Position numbers and translations under genes: made by a program
Assembly (NCBI GenBank): GCA_014529385.2
Contig: CM043964.1
Coordinates: 7,343,997 to 7,407,996, forward strand
Origin: Adiantum capillus-veneris
Taxonomy: Eukaryota; Streptophyta; Polypodiopsida; Polypodiales; Pteridaceae
DNA length: 64,000 nucleotides
Reading direction: 5' to 3'
Notes under the pieces: model-generated
Databases searched by the model: none
Told to the model about the DNA's origin: nothing
Seen by the model: the letters and a program-made list of their open reading frames with translations, nothing else
In this document: positions 13,056 to 24,026 of the stretch, piece after piece
Layout of the letters: each line of letters opens with the position of its first letter
How positions within the stretch are numbered: the stretch's first letter is position 1

Positions 13056-13067
13056 TGGTATCAGAGC
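13056..13067 (+). promoter_or_regulatory. Primer binding site for initiator Met tRNA
   Basis: TGGTATCAGAGC lies two bases after the 5' LTR. It is the standard complement of the 3' end of plant initiator Met tRNA. Confidence 0.95.
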
Positions 13068-13415
13068 AGGTCACGTCCTCCCGGGCTTAGTCGCCAGCTG
13101 CTCCAGCACACGCCTGCTCACTTTCTCCGATTTCAGTGAGCTTTGGCAAGCATTCGCAGGTCGAAAAATATTTTGGGGAAGCTCGAAGAGCTTTGTCTGC
13201 TCAGAATTTTGATTTGGGCTCATTTCGGCCTCCGTTTCCACTACGAGCAGTACTGCACAGGCTATTTTGTCATTTTGTGCAGATTTTCTGTCAGTGCCGT
13301 TTTCTGCATAACAGGTGCCTTATAGTCTTCTACGGTTTGTGCTATATAGCACAAGTTGTTCCCGCTCCATTTCTCCTATTTTCGGGCAGTTTTCACATCA
13401 GGTGCAGCATTTACC

Positions 13416-16400
13416 ATGGCTGACAACAACAACACAGATGTGTTCAAGATGTTTGCTGCTGAGGACAAGTTGGATGGGGACAACTACCCTATGTGGGCTT
13501 ATATGATGCAACATGTTCTTGTGTCAAAAGGTGTCTGGAACATTGTGCAGGGCATTGATGTACGTCCTGGTTTTGAAGATGTAGGCGATGTTGAGGATGT
13601 TGCAGGTCTTGCTGCAAGGATTGCAGCTGTTAGAGTTGTTTTGCCTACAGCAGAACAAGCTCGTTGGGATGTTAAGGATGCGCAGGCTCATGCATTGATT
13701 GCGTTGTCTGTGAAGCGCACCATTATTCCTCACATCCGTTCAGCAAAATCTGCAAAACAGGCTTGGGATATTCTAGCAGGTCTTTATGCAAGCCGCAATG
13801 AGGCTAAAATTGCTTTGCTGCATAAAGAGCTAGAGTTGAAGATTATGCATGAGGAAGATGATATGGACACTTTCCTTGCTAGTGTCAAGGATATCAATGA
13901 ACAACTCATTTCTGCAGGTGAAGTCATTTCTGACAGTTCCCTTGTGCAGACTGTTCTTGATGCCTTACCAGATTCCTACCAGACTTTTGCTAGTACTTGG
14001 AGACTGATGACCCAAGGAAATCCTGAAGTTGTCAAGTTTGATGCATTATGCACATTGCTGTTGCAAGAGTCACTTTCTAGAAAAAACAGGACTAGGCAGC
14101 GTGCAGTTGAACAGGCTTTTATTGCTTCTCAAAGAAAGGGTGGTAACAGTAATGCAGCCACTTCTTATGGTTCTGCTGCGAGTGGCAAAAATTCTGTTCC
14201 TAATGCTTCTGCTGGCAGCACTTCGTCTGGCAATTCTGGTGATAAGGGCAAAAAGAAGATGCGTTGCCATTATTGTAAAGCCAATGATCACTTGATCAAG
14301 TCGTGTCCTAAGTTGAAGGCCAAAGAGGCTAAGAAGAAAGAGGGTGGTTCCACTGCAAATGCTGGTTCCACTACAAATGCAGCCATTGTTGAGTCTTCTG
14401 TGAAAGGAGATTGTGATGCTGATGTTGATGCAGAATGGGCTTTTAGCGCAGAGTGCACTTACAATCCTGTTGTCCATGATGCATGCTTGTCAGTTGCTGC
14501 AGATTCACATGTGTGGTATTTCGACAGTGGTGCTACAAAGCACATTACCTCACATCGTGAATTGTTTACCTCTCTCGAGTCTGTCCCTCATGGGAATTCA
14601 GTCACTTGTGCCAACAACGCCTCTTATCCAGTTCAGGGAGTTGGAAAGATTGTGCTCACTGCTGCTAATGGCAGTTCCTTCACACTTGTTGATGCACTTT
14701 ATGTACCTGGGATCAAGAAGAATCTATTGTCTGTATCCGCACTTGCTAGACTTGGACTTGTAGTCAAATTTGTGGATGATAGATGTACAGTTCATGATCT
14801 CAGTTTTGGTGATGAAATTGTTGCATCTGGGCTTTTGTGCCGTGGGCTGTATAAGCTCACTTTGTATGACAAGTGTGGACAAAATTTTGCAAATGCTGTT
14901 GCAGATTCAAGGGCTATTTCAAATGCAAAACTTTGGCATGCACGTTTTGGCCATCTGAATTTTGCCAGTTTGCTGCGTTTGCAGAAATCTGATATGGTTG
15001 CTTCTTTGCCGCCTCTTGAAGCACCTATCAAACATGTTTGTGAAGGCTGTATTCTGGGTAAAATGCAGCGTTCTAAGTTTCCAAAGGATGGTTCAGTTAG
15101 GGCTACATGCAGGTTGCAGCTTGTGCATAGTGACGTTTGTGGGCCCATGCAAACTCCATCCTTGGGCAATTACCTGTACTTCGTGACTTTCATTGATGAT
15201 TACTCCAGGCATGCGTGGGTATTTCCGCTTAAAGCGAAGTCCGAAGTTTTTATGTGCTTCAAACAATTTTTGGCTATGGCTGAAAATGTCTCAAAATGTA
15301 CTATGGGCACCCTCCGTTCCGATCGAGGGGGGGAGTATATGTCTCATGAATTTAATGCATTTCTGGCTAGTCGTGGGATAAAACACCAATGTACAGTGCC
15401 TTATACACCTCAGCAAAATGGTGTTGCTGAGAGGAAAAACAGGTCACTAACGGAAATGGCACGATGTATGGTCAAAAGTCAAGCTTTGCCGCATTCTTTT
15501 TGGCTTGAGGCCATCATGTGTGCCACTTATGTACTTAACAGGTGTCCTACGAAAGCTTTGCAGTCTATTACTCCATATGAAGCATGGCATGATAGAAAAC
15601 CTTCTATTGAGCACATGCGTGTTTTTGGCTGTTTGGCATATGCTTTGGTGCCACAAGTGCAGCGCAGAAAATTGGATGATAAGGCTGTCAAATGTATTTT
15701 TGTTGGTTATAGTGCTGAAAGCAAAGGTTACAGGTTGTATCACCCGCAAACAAAACGTATTTTGGTTTCACGGGATGTAGTGTTTGTGGAAGATTCTGTT
15801 CAACCCTTGCTGTCATGTACTAGAGACAGTAATGTAAGCTCACAGGACATTTATGACACTTTGTTGCCTCTTTTCAGTGGTGGAAATGCGAATGTAAGTT
15901 CCAATGAGGCAAATGTACAGCCTATGGGGGTTTCTGAAAATGTTTTAGAACAGCCTATTACTGATGCAGATGTACATGATGTACTTGATGAGGAAAGGGC
16001 TGAAAATGAGCAGGCTAGAGGTATGCCAAAATGGCTGGTGCACACTTTTCGTGACAGTAAATTGGATGCACCTTTATCTAGTCGTACTCGTTCAGGCTCT
16101 CGCCATGCATCTTATGCATCAGATTGTTATGCTTTGGCTGTGTCTAGTTTACATGATGTTGAGGAGCCTCTGTCTTTTGATGAAGCACAGAATTCAGAAA
16201 ATTGGATTGCTGCCATGAAATCAGAATATGATGCACTTATAGAGAATGACACATGGACTTTATGTGATTTGCCTCCTGGCAAAAAGGCCATTGGTACGAA
16301 GTGGGTTTACAAGTTGAAACGCAAGCCGGATGGTGAGATCGATCGCCATAAGGCTCGACTTGTTGCAAAGGGTTATGCACAACAAAAAGGCATAGATTAT

Positions 16401-17702
16401 GAAGAGACTTTTGCTCCCACTTGTCGTATGACTACTGTGCGTTTTCTATGTGCATTGGCAGCTCATTTTGGTTGGGATGTACATCAATCATACATTGTTA
16501 CTGCTTTCTTGAATGGTGACATATTTGAGGAAGTTTATGTAACGCAGCCTCGCGGTTTTGTCATAAAAGGACAAGAGGACAAAGTGTGCAAATGTAAGAA
16601 GTCTTTGTATGGGTTGAAGCAATCTCCTCGTGCTTGGTATGAGAAAGCTGACACTCATTTGGTTAAATGAGGCTTTCGTAACAGTCCAACAGAAAGCACA
16701 TTGTATGTAAAGCGTGAGGATGATGTATTTCTCATTGTGGTTCTTTATGTTGATGATTTGCTGATCACTGGACCAAATGAGAGACATATTGCTGAATTTA
16801 AGGCTGATTTGAATGCTACTTTCAAGATGAAAGATTTGGGGCTGTTGCATCATTACTTGGGTATACAGTTTAAGCAGTGTGATGGTGGTATTGCCTTGTG
16901 TCAGAAAAGTTACATAGAGACATTGCTATGTAAGTTTGGACTTGAGGATTGCAAACCTATTGCCACTCCCATGGAAACAGGTTTGAAGTTGAGTCTACAT
17001 GATGCTGGCGATCCTGCTGATGTCACTCTTTACCAAACTGCTGTTGGATGCCTCATTTATGTATGCAACACGAGGCCAGATATTCAGTTTGCAGTCTTGC
17101 AGGTCAGTAGATTTATGCATAGCCCAGGGTCTAAGCATTGGCAGGCTGTCAAGAGGATTTTCCGCTACCTTAGTGGCACTTTACATCTTGGCTTGTTTTA
17201 TCCCAAGGGGGGATCATTGCCGCCAGACTTACATGCTTTTTCGGACTCAGATTGGGCTGGTTGTTTTGACACGCGAGTGTCCACAAGTGGTTTTTGTTTC
17301 ATGCTTGGCAGTTCATGTATATCATGGTTGAGCAAGAAGCAACCTACTGTGGCCACTTCGAGTTGTGAGGCTGAGTACAGGGCAGTCTTCACAGCTACGG
17401 TTGAGTGTGTATGGCTCAGACGCCTTATGGCTGACTTGGGTGTTGGACAGGACACTGCCAACACTATCTACACTGACAGTCAGAGCGCATTGGCAGTTGC
17501 GAGGAACCCAGTTTTTCATGCTCGCACAAAGCACATTGAGGTGCATTACCACTATGTCAGGGAGAGGCTCTCAGCAGGAGAGATCAGCTTGACTTATGTG
17601 CCAACACAGGACAACCTTGCAGATCTTTTCACAAAGGCATTGTCTCGTGAGAAGCTTGAAGCTTTCCACAAAGCTTTGGGCTTACTCCCCTTTGTGGACT
17701 GA
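13416..17702 (+). pseudogene. Copia gag-pol polyprotein with one stop and a catalytic substitution
   Basis: I start at ATG 13416 (ACCATGG context) rather than the in-frame ATG at 13356. The frame has 1428 codons, with a TGA at codon 1085 (16668-16670); the same frame continues after it. In order: GAG N-terminal region; CCHC knuckle at 284-297 (CHYCKANDHLIKSC); protease DSG at 370-372; integrase His pair H508/H513 with the CEGC cysteines, then D573, D636 and E672 (35 residues between the last two, as expected); reverse transcriptase with KARLVAKGYAQQ and YVDD from residue 1111; RNase H with FSDSDWAG and SSCEAEYRA, ending LGLLPFVD. Copia reverse transcriptases usually have Asp before V-x-TAFLNG; here residue 1026 is Tyr (HQSYIVTAFLNG), so the first catalytic Asp is missing. 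Confidence 0.95.
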
Positions 17703-17767
17703 TCCTGTCCTCAGGGCATGGCACTTCCCTTTACTCATGTGCCAGCTCTCGTTCACCGCATCACTCC

Positions 17768-17775
17768 AGGGGGGA
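17768..17775 (+). promoter_or_regulatory. Copia polypurine tract
   Basis: AGGGGGGA just before the 3' LTR, the usual position for plus-strand priming. Confidence 0.85.
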
Positions 17776-17777
17776 TT

Positions 17778-18004
17778 TGTTACCATATACATGTGGTAGT
17801 GATGTGTGTGAACACACTAGGACCGCCGGGGCATTTTTTCCCTCTTTAGGAGGTTTTTTCCCCCGTGGATTGTATATACGCCCATCACTCTAGGGCTATC
17901 TATCTTTCCATTGCACACTAAGTAACACACTCTCTATTGTGTGCCTTGAGCTTCCTTCGTCTTCTCCAAGCTGTGTGTGTTTCTCTGCAACCCTAATTCC
18001 AACA
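17778..18004 (+). repeat. Copia 3' LTR
   Basis: Same 227-bp length and ends as the 5' LTR. ACATT follows at 18005-18009. Confidence 0.97.
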
Positions 18005-18009
18005 ACATT

Positions 18010-19920
18010 AAAACTAGGTCCCTCACTTGTCCAAGCTATGCTCTAATACAATAAAGGGCTTTTGGTTTCAAGATGCACCACTTTCCCAACCTTGATTCCA
18101 TTAAAGAAGCTAGCTCTACTTAGACATTTAATAGCAAGGTCTTGCAGCAGTTCAGATTGAACATTTTCCATGGCAGCTAGGTCCACCACTTATCTAAGCT
18201 ATGCTCTAATAGAGTAAGGGGGTTTTGGTTTCAAGATCCACCACTTGTCCAAACTTGATTTGGGAAGCAAGGTCCTATAATAGTTTGCTTTGGACATTCA
18301 CCATTACAACTAAGTCCACCACTTCTCCAAGCTATGTTCTAATACACTAAGGAGGTTTTGGTTTCAAGGAGAACCACTTGTACGACTCTGTTTTTGGAAG
18401 TAAGGTCTTTACATAGTTCACCTTGGACCTTGGACATTGGATACTACAACTAAGCCCACCACTTGTCCAAGATATCCTCTATATATAGCCAAAGGGTTTG
18501 GGTTTCAAGATTCACCACTTTTCCAACCTTTCTTCCATTAAAGAAAGGAGGGGCTTTATAACTAGGTCCACCACTTGTCCAAGCTATGCTCTGATATGGA
18601 AAGGGGATTTTGGTTTCAAGGTCCACCACGTGTTCAACCTTGCAAGACTCAAGGGATACTTGGACATTGGAAAGCATAGTCCTATAGTAGTTGATAGGTG
18701 GCAGTGGGTATTACAACTAGGTCCAACCTATGCTCTCATATAGCAAAGAGGCTTTGCTTTCAAGGTCCACCACTTGTCCAACCTTGCTTCCATTAAAGAA
18801 ATGAGGGGCTACGTAAACATTGGCAAGCAAGGTAGCAAGGTTCTAAGGTGTTTCACCTTGGATATTGGGCATTATAACTAGGTCCACCACTTGTCCAAGC
18901 TATGCTCTGATAAAGAAAGGGGATTTTCATTTAAAGGTCCACCATGTGTTCAACCTTTCTAATATAGAAAGGGGATTTTTGTTTCAAGGTCCACCACGTG
19001 TTCAACCTTGAAAGACTCAAGGGATACTTGGACATTGGAAAGCATAGTCTTATAGTAGTTGATAGGTGGCAGTGGGTATTAAAACTAGGTCCAACCTATG
19101 CTCTTATATAGCAAAGAGGCTTTGGTTTCAAGGTCCACCACTTGTCCAACCTTACTTCCATTAAAGAAATGAGGGGCTATGTAAACATTGGCAAGCAAGG
19201 TAGCAAAGTCCTAAGGTATTTCACCTTGGATATTGGGCATTATAACTAGGTCCACCACTTGTCCAAGCTATGCTCTGATAAAGAAAGGGGATTTTTGTTT
19301 CAAGGTCCACCATGTGTTCAACCTTTCTAATATAGAAAGGGGATTTTTGTTTCAAGGTCCACCACGTGTTCAACCTTGAAAGACTCAAGGGATACTTGGA
19401 CATTGGAAAGCATAGTCTTATAGTAGTTGATAGGTGGCAGTGGGTATTAAAACTAGGTCCAACCTATGCTCTTATATAGCAAAGAGGCTTTGGTTTCAAG
19501 GTCCACCACTTGTCCAACCTTACTTCCATTAAAGAAATGAGGGGCTACGTAAACATTGGCAAGCAAGGTAGCAAAGTCCTAAGGTATTTCACCTTGGATA
19601 TTGGGCATTATAACTAGGTCCACCACTTGTCCAAGCTATGCTCTGATATAGAAAGGGGATTTTTGTTTCAAGGTCCACCACGTGTTCAACCTTGAAAGAC
19701 TCAAGGGATACTTGGACATTGGAAAGCATAGTCCTATAGTAGTTGATAGGTGGCAGTGGGTATTACAACTAGGTCCACCACTTGTCCAACCTATGCTCTC
19801 ATATAGCAAAGAGGCTTTGGTTTCAAGGTCCACCACTTGTCCAACCTTGCTTCCATTAATATAGCAAGGAGGATTTGGTCTCAAGGTTCACCACTTGTCC
19901 AACCTATGCAAACCTTTTTC
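18010..19920. repeat. Right tandem array with the same core and different spacers
   Basis: Cores CCACCACTTGTCCAA recur (for example near 18245, 18565, 18765, 18885, 19135, 19250, 19500, 19618, 19778 and 19830). Spacers differ from the left array: TTCCATTAAAGAAATGAGGG, GGACATTGGAAAGCATAGTC and TTGATAGGTGGCAGTGGG. A variant core, GGTCCACCACGTGTTCAACC, occurs near 18621, 18988, 19356 and 19671, that is at steps of about 367, 368 and 315 bases. The variant turns the E-box-like CACTTG into the palindromic G-box CACGTG. The array stops about 80 bases before the start of the downstream gene. Confidence 0.93.
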
Positions 19921-19977
19921 ATGTTGTAGCATGATTTTTGGTTTGAAGAGTATTTTTCTATAACTATGGATTTAACA

Positions 19978-19999
19978 ATGTAATCTTTTTACTTACAGG
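19978..19999 (+). promoter_or_regulatory. 3' splice site next to the start codon
   Basis: Pyrimidine-rich CTTTTTACTTACAG ends at 19998, followed by G and then ATG at 20000. An upstream non-coding exon is implied, mirroring the gene at the other side of the arrays. Confidence 0.65.
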
Positions 20000-20590
20000 A
20001 TGGACTTCGAATCTGGGGAAAAAGTACATATGATACTTGACAATGAAATCGTTGGTATTGGTTGTGTGTGTAGAACAGATCCAGATTCCACTTGTGGTGG
20101 TACAAAGATAGGGCTGGGAAATGTCTCCATACTAGTGGAGGAATGCTTGAAGGATGTGGTCCTACCTTTTCCTACAATGGATACTTCATATCTCCAAGGC
20201 TCATTATGGAGTGTTGTTCGATGGTCAAAGCTTCTTTTGCAATCTTTTGTATTAAATGGGAACTTAATTGATCCACACGAAAGCTACAATGGTGATGAAG
20301 AACATGATCATTCTGATCCTCTAGTTACAGATGCAATACCTATGACAAGCCCAGAATTTGAAGCAATGATTCGAGAGTCTTGGAGAAATCAGAGGGTCCT
20401 TTTAAAAGATGACACAATGATGCAAACCATGAATGAAGGGACCATCTTATATGTATTTCCACATGATTATGTCAACTTTCAGGAACTTGGTCCTGATTGT
20501 GTGGGTGTGGGTATTGAAAGAGAAAATGCAAGCATTCATGATGTGGTTGAAGTGGGTAGCATCACTTTGCTAAAGTGGCCCATCAAGTAG
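20000..20590 (+). CDS. N-terminal part before the TAG (196 aa), possible separate product
   Basis: Begins MDFESGEKVHMIL and ends LLKWPIK. It carries EIVGIGCVCRTDP and LPFPTMDTSYLQGSLW, a layout like the DUF8039 domain found with plant transposon proteins. Without readthrough this would be a stand-alone 196-residue protein. Confidence 0.5.
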   Translation: MDFESGEKVHMILDNEIVGIGCVCRTDPDSTCGGTKIGLGNVSILVEECLKDVVLPFPTMDTSYLQGSLWSVVRWSKLLLQSFVLNGNLIDPHESYNGDEEHDHSDPLVTDAIPMTSPEFEAMIRESWRNQRVLLKDDTMMQTMNEGTILYVFPHDYVNFQELGPDCVGVGIERENASIHDVVEVGSITLLKWPIK

Positions 20591-23227
20591 ACAACAATGT
20601 TGAATGGGAGCCCATTACAACGCTTTGTTCCTGTTGATGGCATGCATGCTACATATGAGGATGTATCCAACGATGGCAATGTTGGAAAAAAACTTGATGG
20701 GAGTAATGTTGTCCAGTTGTCAAGGAAGAGACGATACACTTTCATGAACAGGACTCAAAAATCAAAAGCAGCACCAGCTTCGACTTTTTACCTTTCAAAC
20801 AAATCAATTCAAAGGGTATCATGCATTGATTGCTGTGCACAAAAATGCTGCCAATTTGCAGATCGTGATATGGTGACAACGTTACGACAACAATTTTGGG
20901 GAGAGTCTCAAAAATCACGCACTAATTATGTTTATGATGTTCTTTCTATATGTTATCAGAAAGATGAGAAGTCACGATACCAATTCAGGCTAAATGGCTC
21001 TATTGTTTGTTGTAGAGCATGGTATGAGCTACATGGAATACCAAAGACATCATTTTATCGATACAAGGAGAACTTTGAAAATGGTGTGCGCCAATATGTA
21101 CATGGGAACACATGTACATTGAGAAGGGGACTTCAACATACTAGTTTAGCAAGAGCACTACTAAACGAGTTTGTGGAAAATAACTCTGAGAAGATGCCAC
21201 ATAGAAGTAGAACACTGCTAGATGGCTCAAGAGAGACTCAATTGGTGATTCCATCAACATACAAACAAGTGGATATTTTATGTGAAATCAACACGACACT
21301 TGACCAAATGGGCTATGAGAAGAAGCTATCCCAATCTTCTTTTGGTAGAATTTGGAACAAAGAGTACCCACATGTCACTTTAACAAAGACGAGTGAGTTC
21401 TCTAAGTGCAATATTTGTAGCTCAATCAAGGCAAGGTTAGAAGCTAAACCTTCTCTTGAAGAGAGATCTCTTCTCTTGAGGGAGAGAGAAGTTCACATGG
21501 CACAACAAAAGAGTTGCAGAAGCCTATATTATGCATGGCGCACGTATTCAGAAACTCAACCACAAAAATATGTATGCATAATCCATGATAAGATGGATCA
21601 AAAGAAGACTGCCATTCCTAGATTACGCATTGTTCCCAAGGGTGTGGATTCAGGATATAATCTGCAGGTGGCATTGATTGGCATGATCACTCATGGACAT
21701 GGAGAAGGTCATTACGGACACTTTGTCTTGAATGGTTTGTGGCCAGCTGATCCAAATCTTACAATTTTCTCAATTGCTAATTGTTTACATAACCTCGAGA
21801 GGATAGATAAGCATCCTCTTGGTGATCTAGTAACAAATGGACTTCCAAGGAGCAATATTTCACTACTACGTGCTTTGAACTCAAGGGATGCTTTGGACTA
21901 CCATAACTTGAGTGATGGAAAAGAGCCCATTGTGCAGTCGTCAGAAATTGCAGAAGAGGAATTGGGGTCAACATTTCGCAGATTGCCAGAGAACTTGTTG
22001 CTACAATTGGATAATTGTGCAGGGGAAAACAAAAATCGATACTTATTTGCCTATTTGTCAATGCTTGTTGCAAGGGGTGTTTTCAAAACCATCCAGCTGG
22101 GATTTTTAATGGTTGGGCATACACATGAGGACATAGACGCCATGTTTAGTAGGTTTTCAGAGAAGTTGAGAGTTACACAAACCTATACTTTGCCACATTT
22201 GATGGATACATTACGAAACAGCTCATCTTCATCTCCAGCTCCATTTTTTCTCACAAAGATCCCTGATTTCAAGCAATATTGTGATGGCTATCTTTGTGAT
22301 GGACAAGACATACTTGTTGGACATTCCAAACCGCTTCAGTTCAGGTTCTTTATGCAGGATGAGACACCAATGATGCAATATAAGGCACATGTAGGTGTAT
22401 CAAGTTGGAGTGGAAGTATTCGCCTTTGGAAAACAGACACAGAAGGCAAGCCAATGTTACCACATGGAGATCCACCTCTAGTACAAATGGTGGAGTATGT
22501 CAAGGCCCACGAAGAAGTCATTTTGGGGCTAAAGAACTATATAAAATTTTGGAAAAATTTAGGGAATGGTTCAAGTATTCCGCGATATTATAGACCCGTG
22601 ATAGATTATTGGAGTAAGGTAATTGAAGAGATTGGAAAAGCAATCATATCAGAGGGAGTCTTGTATGAAATGTTTTGGCCAAAAACTCAAGAATATTCTC
22701 ATCTACAAAGCACTACAATGAATTTGCAACAAGGAGCAGAAAGATTCCTAGGCCTTGAAGAGTTGAACGATCATTTTTGTGGGCCTCAACGAGATAGGCC
22801 AAGGGAAGAGTTTGACCCTATGTCTGATGTGCACCAAGGTGACTTTCTTATGCTTGTTCCAAGTGACACAGAAATCTATCCAGTGTGGCTTGCAATGGCT
22901 TTATCTGACATTGATAATGAGCCTACATCACCAAACTACAGAAAACTCTTGATTCAATATTGGGCACCTTGCACGAGAAAAAGTGGGATGACAGATACTC
23001 AAGCTTACAGTAATTGTTGGAAGGGTTATTGGGCTGTCAACTATAAGGACCCACAAGTGTGGGAAACTATAGATGCAATTGTTTGGTCCTGGAGACCCAA
23101 CAAAGAAGGACCATTTTCTAGAATAAAGATTCCAGAAAGACATGCTCTAAAAGCCAAAGAAGGCCTCACTCGTGCACATCAGCCACACTTGGATCAAAGT
23201 TCAGATATGGTATCAAATGTGGAGTAG
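20000..23227 (+). CDS. DUF7869-like (transposase-like) protein with one in-frame TAG
   Basis: One frame of 1075 codons plus stop, interrupted only by TAG at 20588-20590 (codon 197). The first 196 residues have a beta-rich pattern with LPFP and a tryptophan-containing end, and may be a DUF8039-like domain from plant transposon proteins. The next 876 codons start at ATG 20597 if used separately. In that numbering there is a Cys-rich stretch (CIDCCAQKCC, about 75-84), a helical region, CNICSS, then three acidic blocks: HDKMDQKK (D331, D334), LDNCAGENKN (D472) and GHTHEDIDAMFSRFS (about 507-521). This series fits DUF7869 proteins and could form a DDE/RNase H-like site. Near 745-850 a segment with GDFLMLVP, YPVWLA and IQYWAPC resembles an SH3/BAH-like reader. 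No intron is seen inside. Whether the TAG is read through, edited, an assembly error or a real mutation is open. Confidence 0.65.
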
Positions 23228-23618
23228 AATTATGTGGAGCTTCTATTGTGACTATACTAGTCAATTTGTAAACAAAATCTTCTCTGTATCTTCCTTTGTT
23301 TTATGTAATTTATAGTTATTATTCAAATCCATGTGTTGTACATCCTCTTGACTTTTGGTGTTTATCAACACCACAATCCTATGAGATTTTCACTTTATTT
23401 ACTAGCCACACACCTCAATTTTTCCCACTTTAAGTGGAAAATTCCCAAATTACATGAATTCGGTCGATTTGGAGATTCCCATAATGTGAGATTTTTACCA
23501 AAATACCTAATATGGTCTTAGTTAGTGGTATGCTATTTTTCTTCAATGACTGTTGTATAAGTTTAGAAAGGGGGGGGCATATTCTCTGAAGCTCTTTATG
23601 GCTAACTGTTGAATATCT
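23228..23618. other. 3' flank of the transposase-like gene
   Basis: AT-rich sequence after the stop, with a poly-G run (about 23570-23577). No coding feature is supported. The polyadenylation site probably lies here, for example near the AT-rich 23290-23320. Confidence 0.4.
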
Positions 23619-24026
23619 CTAACCATATTTGTCTAGGATGATTATCTGCTTATCTCTTTTCACTTCATATGTGAACACATACAAGCATTTTTGCTCCATT
23701 AGTTCCCTCACATTGGGTGCATCACACTTGTAGTAGAACATTTGCTCTCTGTTATCGTACTTATATAAACCCATATGCATATTGTCCATCTTGATGTAAA
23801 TAGCCATATTCACTCCTCTAAGATTTGCATTAGGAATTTCTAGATTTGGCGGCTTCTTTGGGGGCTCGACGACGTTAACCTTTTTCTTTATGCATGTTAA
23901 TCCCCACTTGTCCACCATAAAGGTATTATGCACAACTAAATACATGTTTCCTTCCTCATCAGGGTAGTGATTGCTATTGTAATCTACGAGCACTATGAGC
24001 TTGAGCCCACAACGACTCCCTTCCAT
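23619..24026 (-). CDS. Hypothetical protein fragment, 135 codons
   Basis: An open frame of normal amino-acid composition in otherwise non-coding DNA. It has NYLVV-like beta segments, a Pro/Lys-rich stretch (VVEPPKKPPNLEIP) and a basic C-terminus (YEVKRDKQIIILDKYG). I do not recognise a family. Upstream the frame closes, so it could be one exon, a relic of a mobile-element protein, or chance. Confidence 0.25.
   Translation of the reverse strand: MEGSRCGLKLIVLVDYNSNHYPDEEGNMYLVVHNTFMVDKWGLTCIKKKVNVVEPPKKPPNLEIPNANLRGVNMAIYIKMDNMHMGLYKYDNREQMFYYKCDAPNVRELMEQKCLYVFTYEVKRDKQIIILDKYG

Larger units (their letters stand above)
12827..18004 (+). mobile_element. Ty1/copia retrotransposon, nearly complete
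   Basis: A 5178-bp element: LTRs at 12827-13053 and 17778-18004 (227 bp each, 3 mismatches), primer site at 13056, one gag-pol frame, purine tract at 17768-17775 and a 5-bp target duplication. Domain order is GAG, protease, integrase, reverse transcriptase, RNase H, which defines copia. Low LTR divergence (about 1.3%) indicates recent insertion, much later than the array it sits in. Two coding lesions (Asp to Tyr in the reverse transcriptase, and a TGA) mean the copy cannot by itself make a normal full-length active enzyme. Confidence 0.97.

Noticed and set aside
14070-14477. Antisense frames within the copia gag-pol
   Set aside because: Shadows of the coding strand with no independent motif.
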